The notes beneath the pieces are model-generated. The model saw only the letters and a program-made list of their open reading frames with translations, was not told where the DNA came from and ran no database searches. DNA of 19,931 nt from an uncultured Eubacteriales bacterium (GTDB lineage Bacteria; Bacillota; Clostridia; TANB77; CAG-508): assembly GCA_902488785.1 (NCBI GenBank), contig CABTXJ010000005.1, positions 1 through 19,931 on the forward strand, read 5' to 3'. Numbering within the stretch: position 1 is the first letter of the stretch; every line of letters starts with the position of its first letter. Both the position numbers and the translations under genes were made by a program. This document shows, piece after piece, positions 7,857 through 16,195 of the stretch.

Positions 7857-8010
7857 ACATAATATATGTAACTGTTATTAAATTATTAAATATTAAAGAA
7901 GAAAAAATTGAAAAATTATATATAAATTATACAATTTGTATATATAGAAAAGCCAATTAATTAAATTACTTAATTACTGTAAATTATTATTATTATATTT
8001 AAAAGAATAA

Positions 8011-8041
8011 TATTATATGTGATATAATATCATATATAATA
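8011..8041. promoter_or_regulatory. 31-bp inverted repeat upstream of tsaB
   Basis: Arms ATTATATGTGATAT (8012-8025) and ATATCATATATAAT (8027-8040) match at 13 of 14 positions around a single central A, and the flanking T8011/A8041 also pairs. The only mismatch becomes a G-U pair in RNA. It contains two TATAAT hexamers (8023-8028 and 8035-8040), one of which may be the tsaB -10 box. No good -35 box is visible. It could be an operator, or simply an A/T-driven symmetry. Confidence 0.4.
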
Positions 8042-8068
8042 CACATAAAAACGTGTGATGGAGGAAAT

Positions 8069-8803
8069 ATGAATATATTAACAATAGATACAACAAGTAA
8101 TAATGCATCAGTTGCATTAAAAGTAGGTGAAAGAATAATAGAAAATGAACAATTAAATATTAGAGATCACTCTGTTAAAATAATACCTATGATACAAGAA
8201 ATACTAGAGGAAGGTAAAATAGGAATAAACGATGTTAATCTATTTGGAGTAACTATAGGGCCTGGTTCTTTTACAGGAATTAGAATAGGAATTGCTACAA
8301 TAAAGGGACTTGCTTTTGATGATGTAAATGTTGGAGTTTATGATATGACAAGCTTAGAAGAACTTGCATATAATGCAAGATCTGAAGTTTTAGAAAATGA
8401 TTATATATTTTCAATTATTGATGCTAAAAATGATCAAGTATATTATGGACTATATGTTTTTAAAGACTCTAAAATACAAAAGATCAAAGAAGATGCAAAT
8501 GATATATATAATATATCAGATATATTAGAAAAAATTGAAAATGCATCTAAGATATATGTTGTAGGAAATGGATATGAAAAACATAAGGAATATTTAAAAA
8601 AATTATTTGAAAATTACGAAATTACAAAAATTGAAGATGAAAATCAACATGCTAAAAATATAATAGTTAAGATATTAGAAGAAAATAGTAATGAAAAAGA
8701 AAATATAATAGGAATTAAAAAAGCAGAAGATATACTACCAAATTACATTAAAAAATCACAAGCACAAAGAATGTTAGATGAAAAAAACAAGAAAAAAGTG
8801 TAG
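8069..8803 (+). CDS. tsaB: tRNA t6A synthesis protein TsaB
   Basis: TsaB partners the catalytic subunit TsaD and the ATPase TsaE in making N6-threonylcarbamoyl-adenosine at position 37 of ANN-decoding tRNAs. This 244-residue protein shows the family's ASKHA fold: the N-terminal MNILTIDTTSNNASVAL, then DHSVKIIPMIQEIL (33-46) and the hallmark GPGSFTGIRIG (64-74). The length is normal. The start has a GGAGGAAAT ribosome site at 8060-8068. In many Firmicutes tsaB is flanked by tsaE, rimI or tsaD; none is in the window, so here it seems to stand alone between an AT-rich upstream region and the lon promoter. The C-terminal third is lysine- and glutamate-rich like other proteins here. Confidence 0.92.
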   Translation: MNILTIDTTSNNASVALKVGERIIENEQLNIRDHSVKIIPMIQEILEEGKIGINDVNLFGVTIGPGSFTGIRIGIATIKGLAFDDVNVGVYDMTSLEELAYNARSEVLENDYIFSIIDAKNDQVYYGLYVFKDSKIQKIKEDANDIYNISDILEKIENASKIYVVGNGYEKHKEYLKKLFENYEITKIEDENQHAKNIIVKILEENSNEKENIIGIKKAEDILPNYIKKSQAQRMLDEKNKKKV

Positions 8804-8908
8804 AAGTAAAAAATATAAAAAGAATTAAAATAGAAATATAATAATATAATAATAATATAATAGTAATGCTACAAATTATCATATATATACTAAAAAATGC
8901 AAAAAAAA

Positions 8909-8937
8909 TTGCAAGTATATTTTGCAAAATATATAAT
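8909..8937 (+). promoter_or_regulatory. Promoter with palindromic spacer ahead of the lon-like gene
   Basis: TTGCAA (8909-8914) stands 17 bp ahead of a perfect TATAAT (8932-8937). The spacer is occupied by a perfect 18-bp palindrome, TATATTTTGCAAAATATA (8916-8933). Its 3' end overlaps the -10 box by two bases. Transcription would begin near 8944, leaving a leader of about 67 nt. The palindrome does not match the CIRCE or CtsR operator patterns I know. The rest of the 208-bp gap is A/T-rich with a run of TAATA-like units at 8837-8863. Confidence 0.6.
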
Positions 8938-9011
8938 TTAAATGATAAATTAGATATATTATATTTTTTAATATAACTTAATACATATACAAAAGAAAAA
9001 ATGAGGAAAAT

Positions 9012-11390
9012 ATGAAAATTAGAGAATTAAAACCAAATGAATTAAAATTAAACTTTAGTCAGAATAGGGTGCATTTTAATGAAGAAGAAAATATACTTGA
9101 TACAACAGAACTAATATATGGACAAGAAAGAGGAATTAAGGCATTTGAGTTTGGATTGGATATTAATCAAAAAGGATATAATATATATTTTGATGGTCCA
9201 ACAGGTGTAGGAAAAACAATGTATGTTAAAAGATACCTAACAAGAAGAGCAAAGGAACAAATAGTACCAAGTGATTATTGTTATGTATATAATTTCATAT
9301 CACCAGATGAACCAATTGCAATAGAACTTCCTGCAGGTTGTGGAAAAACTTTTAAAGATGATATGGAAGAATATGTAAAATATGTAAAAACAAATCTTAA
9401 ATCTACTTTTTCTGACCAAGATTTAGATAAGCAAAGAAAAGAGTTTAAACAAAAATTAGAAAAAGAAAAAAAGAATATCATATTTGAATTAAATAAGGAA
9501 ACAGAAAAAGAAGGATTTAGTATTTCACAAAGTGCAAATGGTGTATATATGCTTCCTATTAAAAATGGAATAATTCTTCAAAAAGAAGAATATGATAAGT
9601 TAGATGAAAAAGAAAAAATAGAATATGAAAAAAAATCACCGCAAATACAAGAAAAAATCTTTGAAGCATTAACTAAAATTAGAGAAGCAGAACTTAAAAA
9701 TAGCAAAGAATTAGAAAATTGGCAAAAGCAAATAGCAGAATCTGCAATTAATGTTGCAACAGTATATTTAGAGAAAAAATATAAGAAGGTAGAAGAAATA
9801 GAAAAATACCTTCAAGAAATTAAAAAAGATATACTTAAAAACTTAGAAGAGTTTTTAAAACCAGAAGATAAAAAAACAAATATACCAAATGCAGTACAAG
9901 TTAAAAAACCATGGGAAAATTATGAAGTTAATGTATTTGTTGATAACTCAAATACAAAAGGTGCGCCGGTTATAATGGATTTAGACTACAGCTTTGATAA
10001 TATATTTGGAAAAATAGAATATGAAAATGTATATGGTGCAATAAAAACAGATTACACAAAGATAAAAGCAGGATTACTACATAAGGCAAATGGTGGTTAC
10101 ATAGTATTTCAAGCAAAGGAACTACTTTCTACACCTTTTGCATATGAAACACTTAAAAAAGTACTTAAAATAGCTGAAATAGGAATAGAACAAACACCAG
10201 AGTATAAGAATCCTATGATGTTAGAAAGTATAAAGCCAAAAGCCATAGATTTAAATGTAAAGGTAATAATAATTGGAAGCAGCGAAATATACAATCTTTT
10301 AATTGCAAAAGATGTAGACTTTCCTAAACTATTTAAAATAAAAACAGAATTTGATACAGATGCACCACTTAATGCAGAAAACTTAGAAAAATTATTTAAA
10401 TTCATTTCAAGTTATACAATACAAGAAGGATTACTAAAACCAGATGATACTGCTGTAGCTAAAATGGTAGAATATGCATCAAAACTTTCAGGTAAGCAAG
10501 ATAAGCTATCTACTAACTTTGCAGAAATAGGAAGACTATTATTAGAAGCAAGTACATGGGCTAAAAATGATAAGCAAAGTATGGTAACCGAAGAATATGT
10601 ATATAAGGCAATTGAAGAAAGAAAAAATAGGTCAAAAAAATATGACCAAAAAATGAATGAAATGATTGAAGAAAATGTACTTAGAATAGATACTGAAGGA
10701 TCAAAAGTAGGAGAGATAAACGGACTTAGTGTAACAAGCTTTTCAGACTCAAGCTTTGGAAAACCAGTTAAGATTACAGCAAATACATATGCAGGAGAAA
10801 AAGGCTTTGTAAATATCGAAAGAGAAGTTAAGATGTCAGGGCCTAGCCACTCTAAAGGTGTAATGATAATTACAGGATATTTAGGAGAAAAATATGCACA
10901 AAACTTTCCACTTGCAGTTACAGGAAGTATAACATTTGAACAACTATATGGAGGAATAGACGGAGATAGTGCTTCATCTACAGAAATATATGCACTAATA
11001 TCTAGCCTATCAGAAATACCAATTAAGCAAAACTTAGCTGTAACAGGATCAGTAAATCAAAAAGGTGATATACAACCAATAGGTGGAGTAAATGAAAAGA
11101 TTGAAGGATTCTATGAGGTATGTAAGAGAAAGGGATTAACAGGAGATCAAGGAGTATTAATACCTGAGCAAAATGTCAAAAACTTACACTTAAGCAGAGA
11201 AGTAATTGAAGCAGTTAAAAAGAATAAGTTTCATATATATCCAGTATCAAAAATAGACCAGGGTATAGAAATACTAACAGGGGTACCTGCAGGAAAACTT
11301 CAAAATGGATCATATCCAAATGGAACAATTAACTACTTAGTAGAACAAAAGCTTAAAAAATATTATAATATAGCAAATAATAACAAGTAA
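9012..11390 (+). CDS. Lon-family AAA+ protease (AAA_32/LonB-like)
   Basis: This 792-residue protein is a Lon-like ATP-dependent protease of the branch without the long N-terminal Lon substrate domain. Walker A is GPTGVGKT (62-69). Residues 140-330 are a charged, probably coiled-coil insertion within the AAA region, as in AAA_32 proteins. The position where Walker B is expected reads ANGGYIVFQAKELL, with Gln367 where canonical Lon has the acidic residue. The C-terminal Lon protease domain is complete: catalytic Ser653 in DGDSASSTE and Lys696 in GGVNEKIEG, 43 residues apart as in E. coli Lon (Ser679/Lys722). No transmembrane segment is seen, unlike archaeal LonB. It probably acts in the cytoplasm on misfolded or regulatory proteins; substrates are unknown. 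It is the first gene of a long same-strand run and has its own promoter. Confidence 0.87.
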   Translation: MKIRELKPNELKLNFSQNRVHFNEEENILDTTELIYGQERGIKAFEFGLDINQKGYNIYFDGPTGVGKTMYVKRYLTRRAKEQIVPSDYCYVYNFISPDEPIAIELPAGCGKTFKDDMEEYVKYVKTNLKSTFSDQDLDKQRKEFKQKLEKEKKNIIFELNKETEKEGFSISQSANGVYMLPIKNGIILQKEEYDKLDEKEKIEYEKKSPQIQEKIFEALTKIREAELKNSKELENWQKQIAESAINVATVYLEKKYKKVEEIEKYLQEIKKDILKNLEEFLKPEDKKTNIPNAVQVKKPWENYEVNVFVDNSNTKGAPVIMDLDYSFDNIFGKIEYENVYGAIKTDYTKIKAGLLHKANGGYIVFQAKELLSTPFAYETLKKVLKIAEIGIEQTPEYKNPMMLESIKPKAIDLNVKVIIIGSSEIYNLLIAKDVDFPKLFKIKTEFDTDAPLNAENLEKLFKFISSYTIQEGLLKPDDTAVAKMVEYASKLSGKQDKLSTNFAEIGRLLLEASTWAKNDKQSMVTEEYVYKAIEERKNRSKKYDQKMNEMIEENVLRIDTEGSKVGEINGLSVTSFSDSSFGKPVKITANTYAGEKGFVNIEREVKMSGPSHSKGVMIITGYLGEKYAQNFPLAVTGSITFEQLYGGIDGDSASSTEIYALISSLSEIPIKQNLAVTGSVNQKGDIQPIGGVNEKIEGFYEVCKRKGLTGDQGVLIPEQNVKNLHLSREVIEAVKKNKFHIYPVSKIDQGIEILTGVPAGKLQNGSYPNGTINYLVEQKLKKYYNIANNNK

Positions 11391-11443
11391 CAAGTAATAA
11401 ATAATAACGAAAGATAAGATAAAATAAGATAAGAGGGATAAAA

Positions 11444-13717
11444 ATGAGATACTATATTGTTGATAATGAAAAACTAATTATACAACAAATGTTAGATGAT
11501 GAGTTTAGAAACAAAGTAAACTTTGTAATAGACGATGTAAGAAATAATATATTAGATACAAAGGAAATGGATAAATACAAAGTTGGATTTAGAGAATTAG
11601 AAGAAATAACAAATGCAATAGAGCATACTTATTCAGCATGTAAAAAACAGGTATTAAATACTAAATCAGAAATTAAAGAAGCTAAAAAGTTCTATGGTGA
11701 CAAGATAGAATTAGATGCACTTGATAAAAAAGAAACAATATATGTACCAATCTCTCTTTCTAAATTAAATAATATAGCAAACAAGAAAAAATTAAATGTA
11801 TTTTTAGAAGGAACAATTGGAAAGTTTATAGCAGAAACTAAAATATATGATGATATATCTGATGTGGTAATATTAAAGCTAAAAGATGTATCACAACCAT
11901 ATTTTGTAGCAACAGATGAGTATTCAGATATACTTGCAAGATTAATTACACCATCATTTAAGATAATATTACAACAAAGTGATTTAAATAGAATAAACAA
12001 ATTAATGATTGCAAATGTTGAAGCGAGAAAAAATGATAATAGAGTAGAAAAAATAAGACCAATTATTGAAGGAACTATCAAAAAAACAGATGTATTAAAA
12101 TATGATGAAGACCTAGAATATATTAAAGAAGATAAAGCTAAAGAAAAAGAAAAAGAAGAAGTTGAAAATGCAAATGCAAATGTAGATAATGATGAAGAAA
12201 ATAATAATGAAAAAGAATTAGATAATACATCTAATGAATTTAAAAATGATATACAGCAAGAATTAGATAGAAGATATAATGAAATATTGAAATCTAAAAA
12301 TAGTGAAGATAATGCTAAAGAAGAAAAAGAGTCAGATAAAGAAAAAGAAGAAAATAAAAGTATAGATAGTGATGATTCTAAAGAAGTAGTAGTTGAAGAA
12401 TTAGATCAAGATAATGTAGAAAAGATATTACTATTTGATGAAGGAACAAAGCAATATAATAATTTTAAAGAAGTAATCGAACTTGAAAAAATAATACAAG
12501 AATTATATATGGAATTAGATCATTATCTTAAAAGCAAAGAAGAATTTGAAGATGAAATAATTAAAACAAAAGAAGAAATAACTGCAAAAGAAGAAGAAAA
12601 AGAAAAAATAATAGTAGAAATAGAAGAGTACAAAAGAAAATATATAACATACCTAGAAAAGAGGTTTAAGATTATAGATCAAAAGATAAGTAAACAAACA
12701 GTAGAAGAAATAGAAGAAGTAAATGATTTAGAAATAATTAAATACATGGATGTTGAAAAAGCATTAAGACAAAACTTAAATAGAATAAGTAAGATAATAG
12801 ACGATGTAGATAGCCTAATTAGAAAGCAACAAAAATTTGCAAAAATAGGAGCTGAAACATCTGTTAAATATTCAGCAATAGTGGATGCATTTAAGATAAA
12901 AGAAGAATCTGTAAAACTTAAAAAAGAAATTAAGAAAATGTATGATGATTTTGAAAAATTCTATTTTAATAAAGTAAATAAGAAGGTAACTGACGAAAAG
13001 TACGAAAAGAATTTAGGAAAAATATTAGAAGCTGCAATACAAGTACAAAACTTTTTAAATGCAATATACAATCCTAGAACAGCTAAGAAAAGAACAAACA
13101 TTGATAGATTTGATGAATTAGTTATGATAGAAGAAAATGAGCTTAAAAGGGTTATCTGCAAAACTGTTGAAAATACTATTGCAGAAGGTAACCTTCTAAT
13201 AATAGACGATGAAGTAAACAAGATTGAAAATAAACCAGCATATAAGAAAATATTAGATCTAATTACAGGAAATAAGAAGGCAGAAGAATATAGACAAATT
13301 AAATTAGAAGATGCTACAGAAGATATACAAAAGAAATTAGAACAAGTGTATACAATAAATAGTAATTATAAAATACATGATATATTAGCAGAACTTATGA
13401 TATTTAAGGCTGAAAATATTGAAGATGAAATGGTAGAAATATATACATCTAAACTTGCAGAAATGGAAAAAGGAATAGGTAAAAACTTTGTAATAGATGA
13501 AGATAAGGTGTTAGAAAAAATATATGAACTTAAAACATTAAATCTACCAATTAACATAGAAAATGCTACAAAAGAAGAAGAAATAGATATGGAAATATCA
13601 TTATTATATAAGAAATATGGATATATTGATATTCCAAATGAGGCAGAAGTTAAATATGTAGATAATACAGCAGAAGAAATTAAACAAATATCTGACTATA
13701 TTAAAGTATCAATTTAA
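11444..13717 (+). CDS. Unrecognised large charged coiled-coil protein
   Basis: This 757-residue protein matches no family I recognise. Three parts can be seen: a mixed N-terminal region (1-215) that looks folded, with YIVDNEKLIIQQML at the start and FVATDEYSDILARLITPSFKIIL near 160-180; a low-complexity acidic/lysine stretch (about 220-330); and a long, mostly helical C-terminal half with heptad-like patterns (about 345-450 especially). There is no signal peptide or membrane segment, so it is probably cytoplasmic. It starts 53 bp after the lon-like gene, behind a GAGGG ribosome site, and ends 12 bp before mutL, so it should be cotranscribed with both. The short gap before it holds small AAGATAAGAT-like repeats. 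The reading frame is intact and codon use equals its neighbours. A structural or scaffold role is possible but not shown. Confidence 0.8.
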   Translation: MRYYIVDNEKLIIQQMLDDEFRNKVNFVIDDVRNNILDTKEMDKYKVGFRELEEITNAIEHTYSACKKQVLNTKSEIKEAKKFYGDKIELDALDKKETIYVPISLSKLNNIANKKKLNVFLEGTIGKFIAETKIYDDISDVVILKLKDVSQPYFVATDEYSDILARLITPSFKIILQQSDLNRINKLMIANVEARKNDNRVEKIRPIIEGTIKKTDVLKYDEDLEYIKEDKAKEKEKEEVENANANVDNDEENNNEKELDNTSNEFKNDIQQELDRRYNEILKSKNSEDNAKEEKESDKEKEENKSIDSDDSKEVVVEELDQDNVEKILLFDEGTKQYNNFKEVIELEKIIQELYMELDHYLKSKEEFEDEIIKTKEEITAKEEEKEKIIVEIEEYKRKYITYLEKRFKIIDQKISKQTVEEIEEVNDLEIIKYMDVEKALRQNLNRISKIIDDVDSLIRKQQKFAKIGAETSVKYSAIVDAFKIKEESVKLKKEIKKMYDDFEKFYFNKVNKKVTDEKYEKNLGKILEAAIQVQNFLNAIYNPRTAKKRTNIDRFDELVMIEENELKRVICKTVENTIAEGNLLIIDDEVNKIENKPAYKKILDLITGNKKAEEYRQIKLEDATEDIQKKLEQVYTINSNYKIHDILAELMIFKAENIEDEMVEIYTSKLAEMEKGIGKNFVIDEDKVLEKIYELKTLNLPINIENATKEEEIDMEISLLYKKYGYIDIPNEAEVKYVDNTAEEIKQISDYIKVSI

Positions 13718-13729
13718 AGGAGAGAAAAA

Positions 13730-16195
13730 ATGGCTAAAATAGTCCAATTAGATGAACTTACAATTAATCAAATAGCGGCAGGAGAGGTTATTGAAAGACC
13801 AGCATCTGTAGTTAAAGAATTAGTGGAAAATTCTATTGATGCAGGAGCTACACAAATAACAATTGAGATAAGAAAAGGTGGAATAGAATACATCAGAATT
13901 ACAGACAATGGTTCTGGTATTGAAAAAGATGATATGGAAATTGCCTTTGAAAGACATGCAACAAGTAAGATTAGGTCTGCAAAAGACTTAGATGATGTAG
14001 AAACAATGGGATTCCGTGGTGAAGCACTTGCATCAATTGGAGCAGTTGCAAAAGTTGAGATGATATCAAAAGTAGAGGGTAAAAATGCATATGATATACA
14101 AGTAGAATCAGGTGATGTAATATCATTTGAAGAAACAGCAGCCGAAAAAGGAACTACAATAATTGTTAGAAACCTATTTTTCAATACTCCAGTAAGATAC
14201 AAGTTTTTGAAAAAAGACTATACTGAAGCAGGATATATTGAAGATAATATTAGAAACCTAAGTTTAATTAATAAGAATATTGCATTTAGACTAATTAGCA
14301 ATGGCTCAGTTATACTACAAACAAATGGGTCAAATGATTTTAAAAATGTTGTATATTCAATATTTGGAAAAGATGTATCAGATGCAATAGTTGAAGTAGA
14401 TGAAACATACAAGGGAATAAGAGTAACAGGAGTTGTAGGAAAGCCTGAGATATCTAGATCAAATAGGAGAAACCAAATATACTATATTAACAAAAGATAT
14501 GTAAGAGATAAGGTATTGGCATCTGCTACAGAAAAAGCATTTAAAGGATTAATACCACTTGGAAGATTTGGTTTTTGTATATTAAATATAGAAATGAATC
14601 CAGAGCTAGTAGATGTAAACGTGCATCCTGCAAAATTAGAGGTAAGATTTGAAAGAGAACAAGATGTTTTCAAAGCTGTATATAATGCAGTAAAAACAGG
14701 ACTATCAAAAGAAGAATTAGTAGAAAATATAGCAAAATCAGATTTTAAATTTAATAAAGAAATGCATAAGCTAACAGAAGATATATTAAATAGTGATTAT
14801 GCAGATGAGGAAAAAGAAAATAATAATAAAGAAGAAAAAGTAGACAATAAAAAAAGTAATGATAATATATTAAGAGAAAGCAAGTATAATTATGACTATT
14901 TAAAAAATGAAGATTTAAAAAATAAGATACAAAATATAGACAAGAGTATTAAAGGTGATGTATCTAAATCAAAGATTGATGAAATAATTAGTTCATATAA
15001 AAAGCAATATGGTAATCCAAATAGTATATTAGATGAATATGAAGATACTAGATCAGATTTAGAAAAAGTAAATCATTTAGAAGAAAAAAATGATGATGAA
15101 TTATTTGGTAAAAAAATAGAAGAAGATGAGAATGAAGAAAAAACTAAAAAAATAGAATTAAAAGAAGAAGAAAAATCAAAAGATGAAAATAATTTTGATC
15201 ATACTATTAGAAATGAAAAAGTTTTAGGAGAAACTAAAATAGTAAATGCAAATGATATGGAAACAAAAATAGTAGATAATAATGATATAGAAAATGATGA
15301 AAAAAATATATCAAAAGATCAAAACTTAGTAAATGAACAACAAGAACAATCAAAAGAGAACCCAAATATAGCAGAAGAATTATTATCTGAAAAGTTAATT
15401 GATGGAAATTTAGAAACAGATATATTAAGTTCTGAACAAATAAGAGAAACATCAAATAATGAAGAAGAAATAAATGATAGATTTGAAGAAATGTATAAAG
15501 AAGCGTTTGGAATAGATGTAATAGGAAAACAAATTGAAAAAAGAAAATTAGAAGAAGAATTAAATGTATCATCTAAACTTAAAAAAGCTTCAAATCAAAG
15601 CATATTTAAAGGAAGCAAGATACCATATAAGATAATTGGAGTGATATTTAGAACATATATTATAATAGAAATATCTAATGAAATGTATATAATTGATCAA
15701 CATGCAGCACATGAAAGAGTATTATTTGAAAAAGTTAAAGCAAATTACTATTCAAATGAAGATAAGGATATACAACAATTATTAATGCCAGATGTAATTA
15801 CACTATCTGGAAGGGAATACCAATTAGTAAGAGAAAATATGGAAATATTCAAAAAAGCAGGATTTGAAGTAGAAGAGTTTGGATTAAATACAATTAAATT
15901 AGTTGGTGTACCAAGTATGGTTGAAATACTAAATACAAAAGAATTATTTTTAGATATACTAGATGAAATAGATGGAGCAGTAAACTCTGGAAGGCAAGAA
16001 ATAGAAAATAGGTTTTTGGCAACAGTTGCATGTAAAGCGGCAGTTAAAGCAAACATGTCACTTTCTGAAACAGAAATAGTTTCACTATTAGATGAAATGA
16101 TGAGCCTAGAAAACCCATTTACTTGTCCACATGGAAGACCTACTGCAATTAAGATGACAAAATATGATATAGAAAGAAAGTTTTCAAGAAAATGA
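13730..16195 (+). CDS. mutL: DNA mismatch repair protein MutL (endonuclease type)
   Basis: MutL links mismatch recognition by MutS to strand removal. The N-terminal GHKL ATPase is complete: IAAGEVIERPASVVKELVENSIDAGA with Glu33, DNGSGI (59-64), FERHATSKI, and MGFRGEALASIGA from about residue 93. NVHPAKLEVRF closes the N-terminal region. The C-terminal domain has the nicking-endonuclease motif DQHAAHERVLFE (656-667), ACKAAVKA (767-774) and CPHGRPTA (799-806), so the protein should cut DNA itself as in organisms without MutH. Between them lies an unusually long Lys/Glu/Asn/Asp linker (about 345-625). At 821 residues it is longer than typical bacterial MutL (about 600-650), the excess being in the linker. 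AAAGGAG precedes the start. mutS is not in the window. The stop overlaps the miaA start. Confidence 0.96.
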   Translation: MAKIVQLDELTINQIAAGEVIERPASVVKELVENSIDAGATQITIEIRKGGIEYIRITDNGSGIEKDDMEIAFERHATSKIRSAKDLDDVETMGFRGEALASIGAVAKVEMISKVEGKNAYDIQVESGDVISFEETAAEKGTTIIVRNLFFNTPVRYKFLKKDYTEAGYIEDNIRNLSLINKNIAFRLISNGSVILQTNGSNDFKNVVYSIFGKDVSDAIVEVDETYKGIRVTGVVGKPEISRSNRRNQIYYINKRYVRDKVLASATEKAFKGLIPLGRFGFCILNIEMNPELVDVNVHPAKLEVRFEREQDVFKAVYNAVKTGLSKEELVENIAKSDFKFNKEMHKLTEDILNSDYADEEKENNNKEEKVDNKKSNDNILRESKYNYDYLKNEDLKNKIQNIDKSIKGDVSKSKIDEIISSYKKQYGNPNSILDEYEDTRSDLEKVNHLEEKNDDELFGKKIEEDENEEKTKKIELKEEEKSKDENNFDHTIRNEKVLGETKIVNANDMETKIVDNNDIENDEKNISKDQNLVNEQQEQSKENPNIAEELLSEKLIDGNLETDILSSEQIRETSNNEEEINDRFEEMYKEAFGIDVIGKQIEKRKLEEELNVSSKLKKASNQSIFKGSKIPYKIIGVIFRTYIIIEISNEMYIIDQHAAHERVLFEKVKANYYSNEDKDIQQLLMPDVITLSGREYQLVRENMEIFKKAGFEVEEFGLNTIKLVGVPSMVEILNTKELFLDILDEIDGAVNSGRQEIENRFLATVACKAAVKANMSLSETEIVSLLDEMMSLENPFTCPHGRPTAIKMTKYDIERKFSRK

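Noticed and set aside
8837..8863. Short tandem TAATA-like units after tsaB as a possible phase-variable repeat
   Set aside because: Units are irregular, lie outside any gene and do not change promoter spacing; simple A/T drift explains them.
8909..8937. Assigning the lon promoter palindrome to the HrcA (CIRCE) or CtsR heat-shock regulators
   Set aside because: Neither the TTAGCACTC-N9-GAGTGCTAA pattern nor the tandem GGTCAAA-type heptamers are present.
15234..15572. Open frame of 112 codons on the minus strand opposite mutL, Leu/Ile/Phe-rich, resembling a membrane protein
   Set aside because: It is the complement of the Lys/Glu/Asn-rich linker of MutL. The hydrophobic look comes from reading A-rich codons backwards, and there is no ribosome site. 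Other minus-strand frames over + strand genes are of the same kind.
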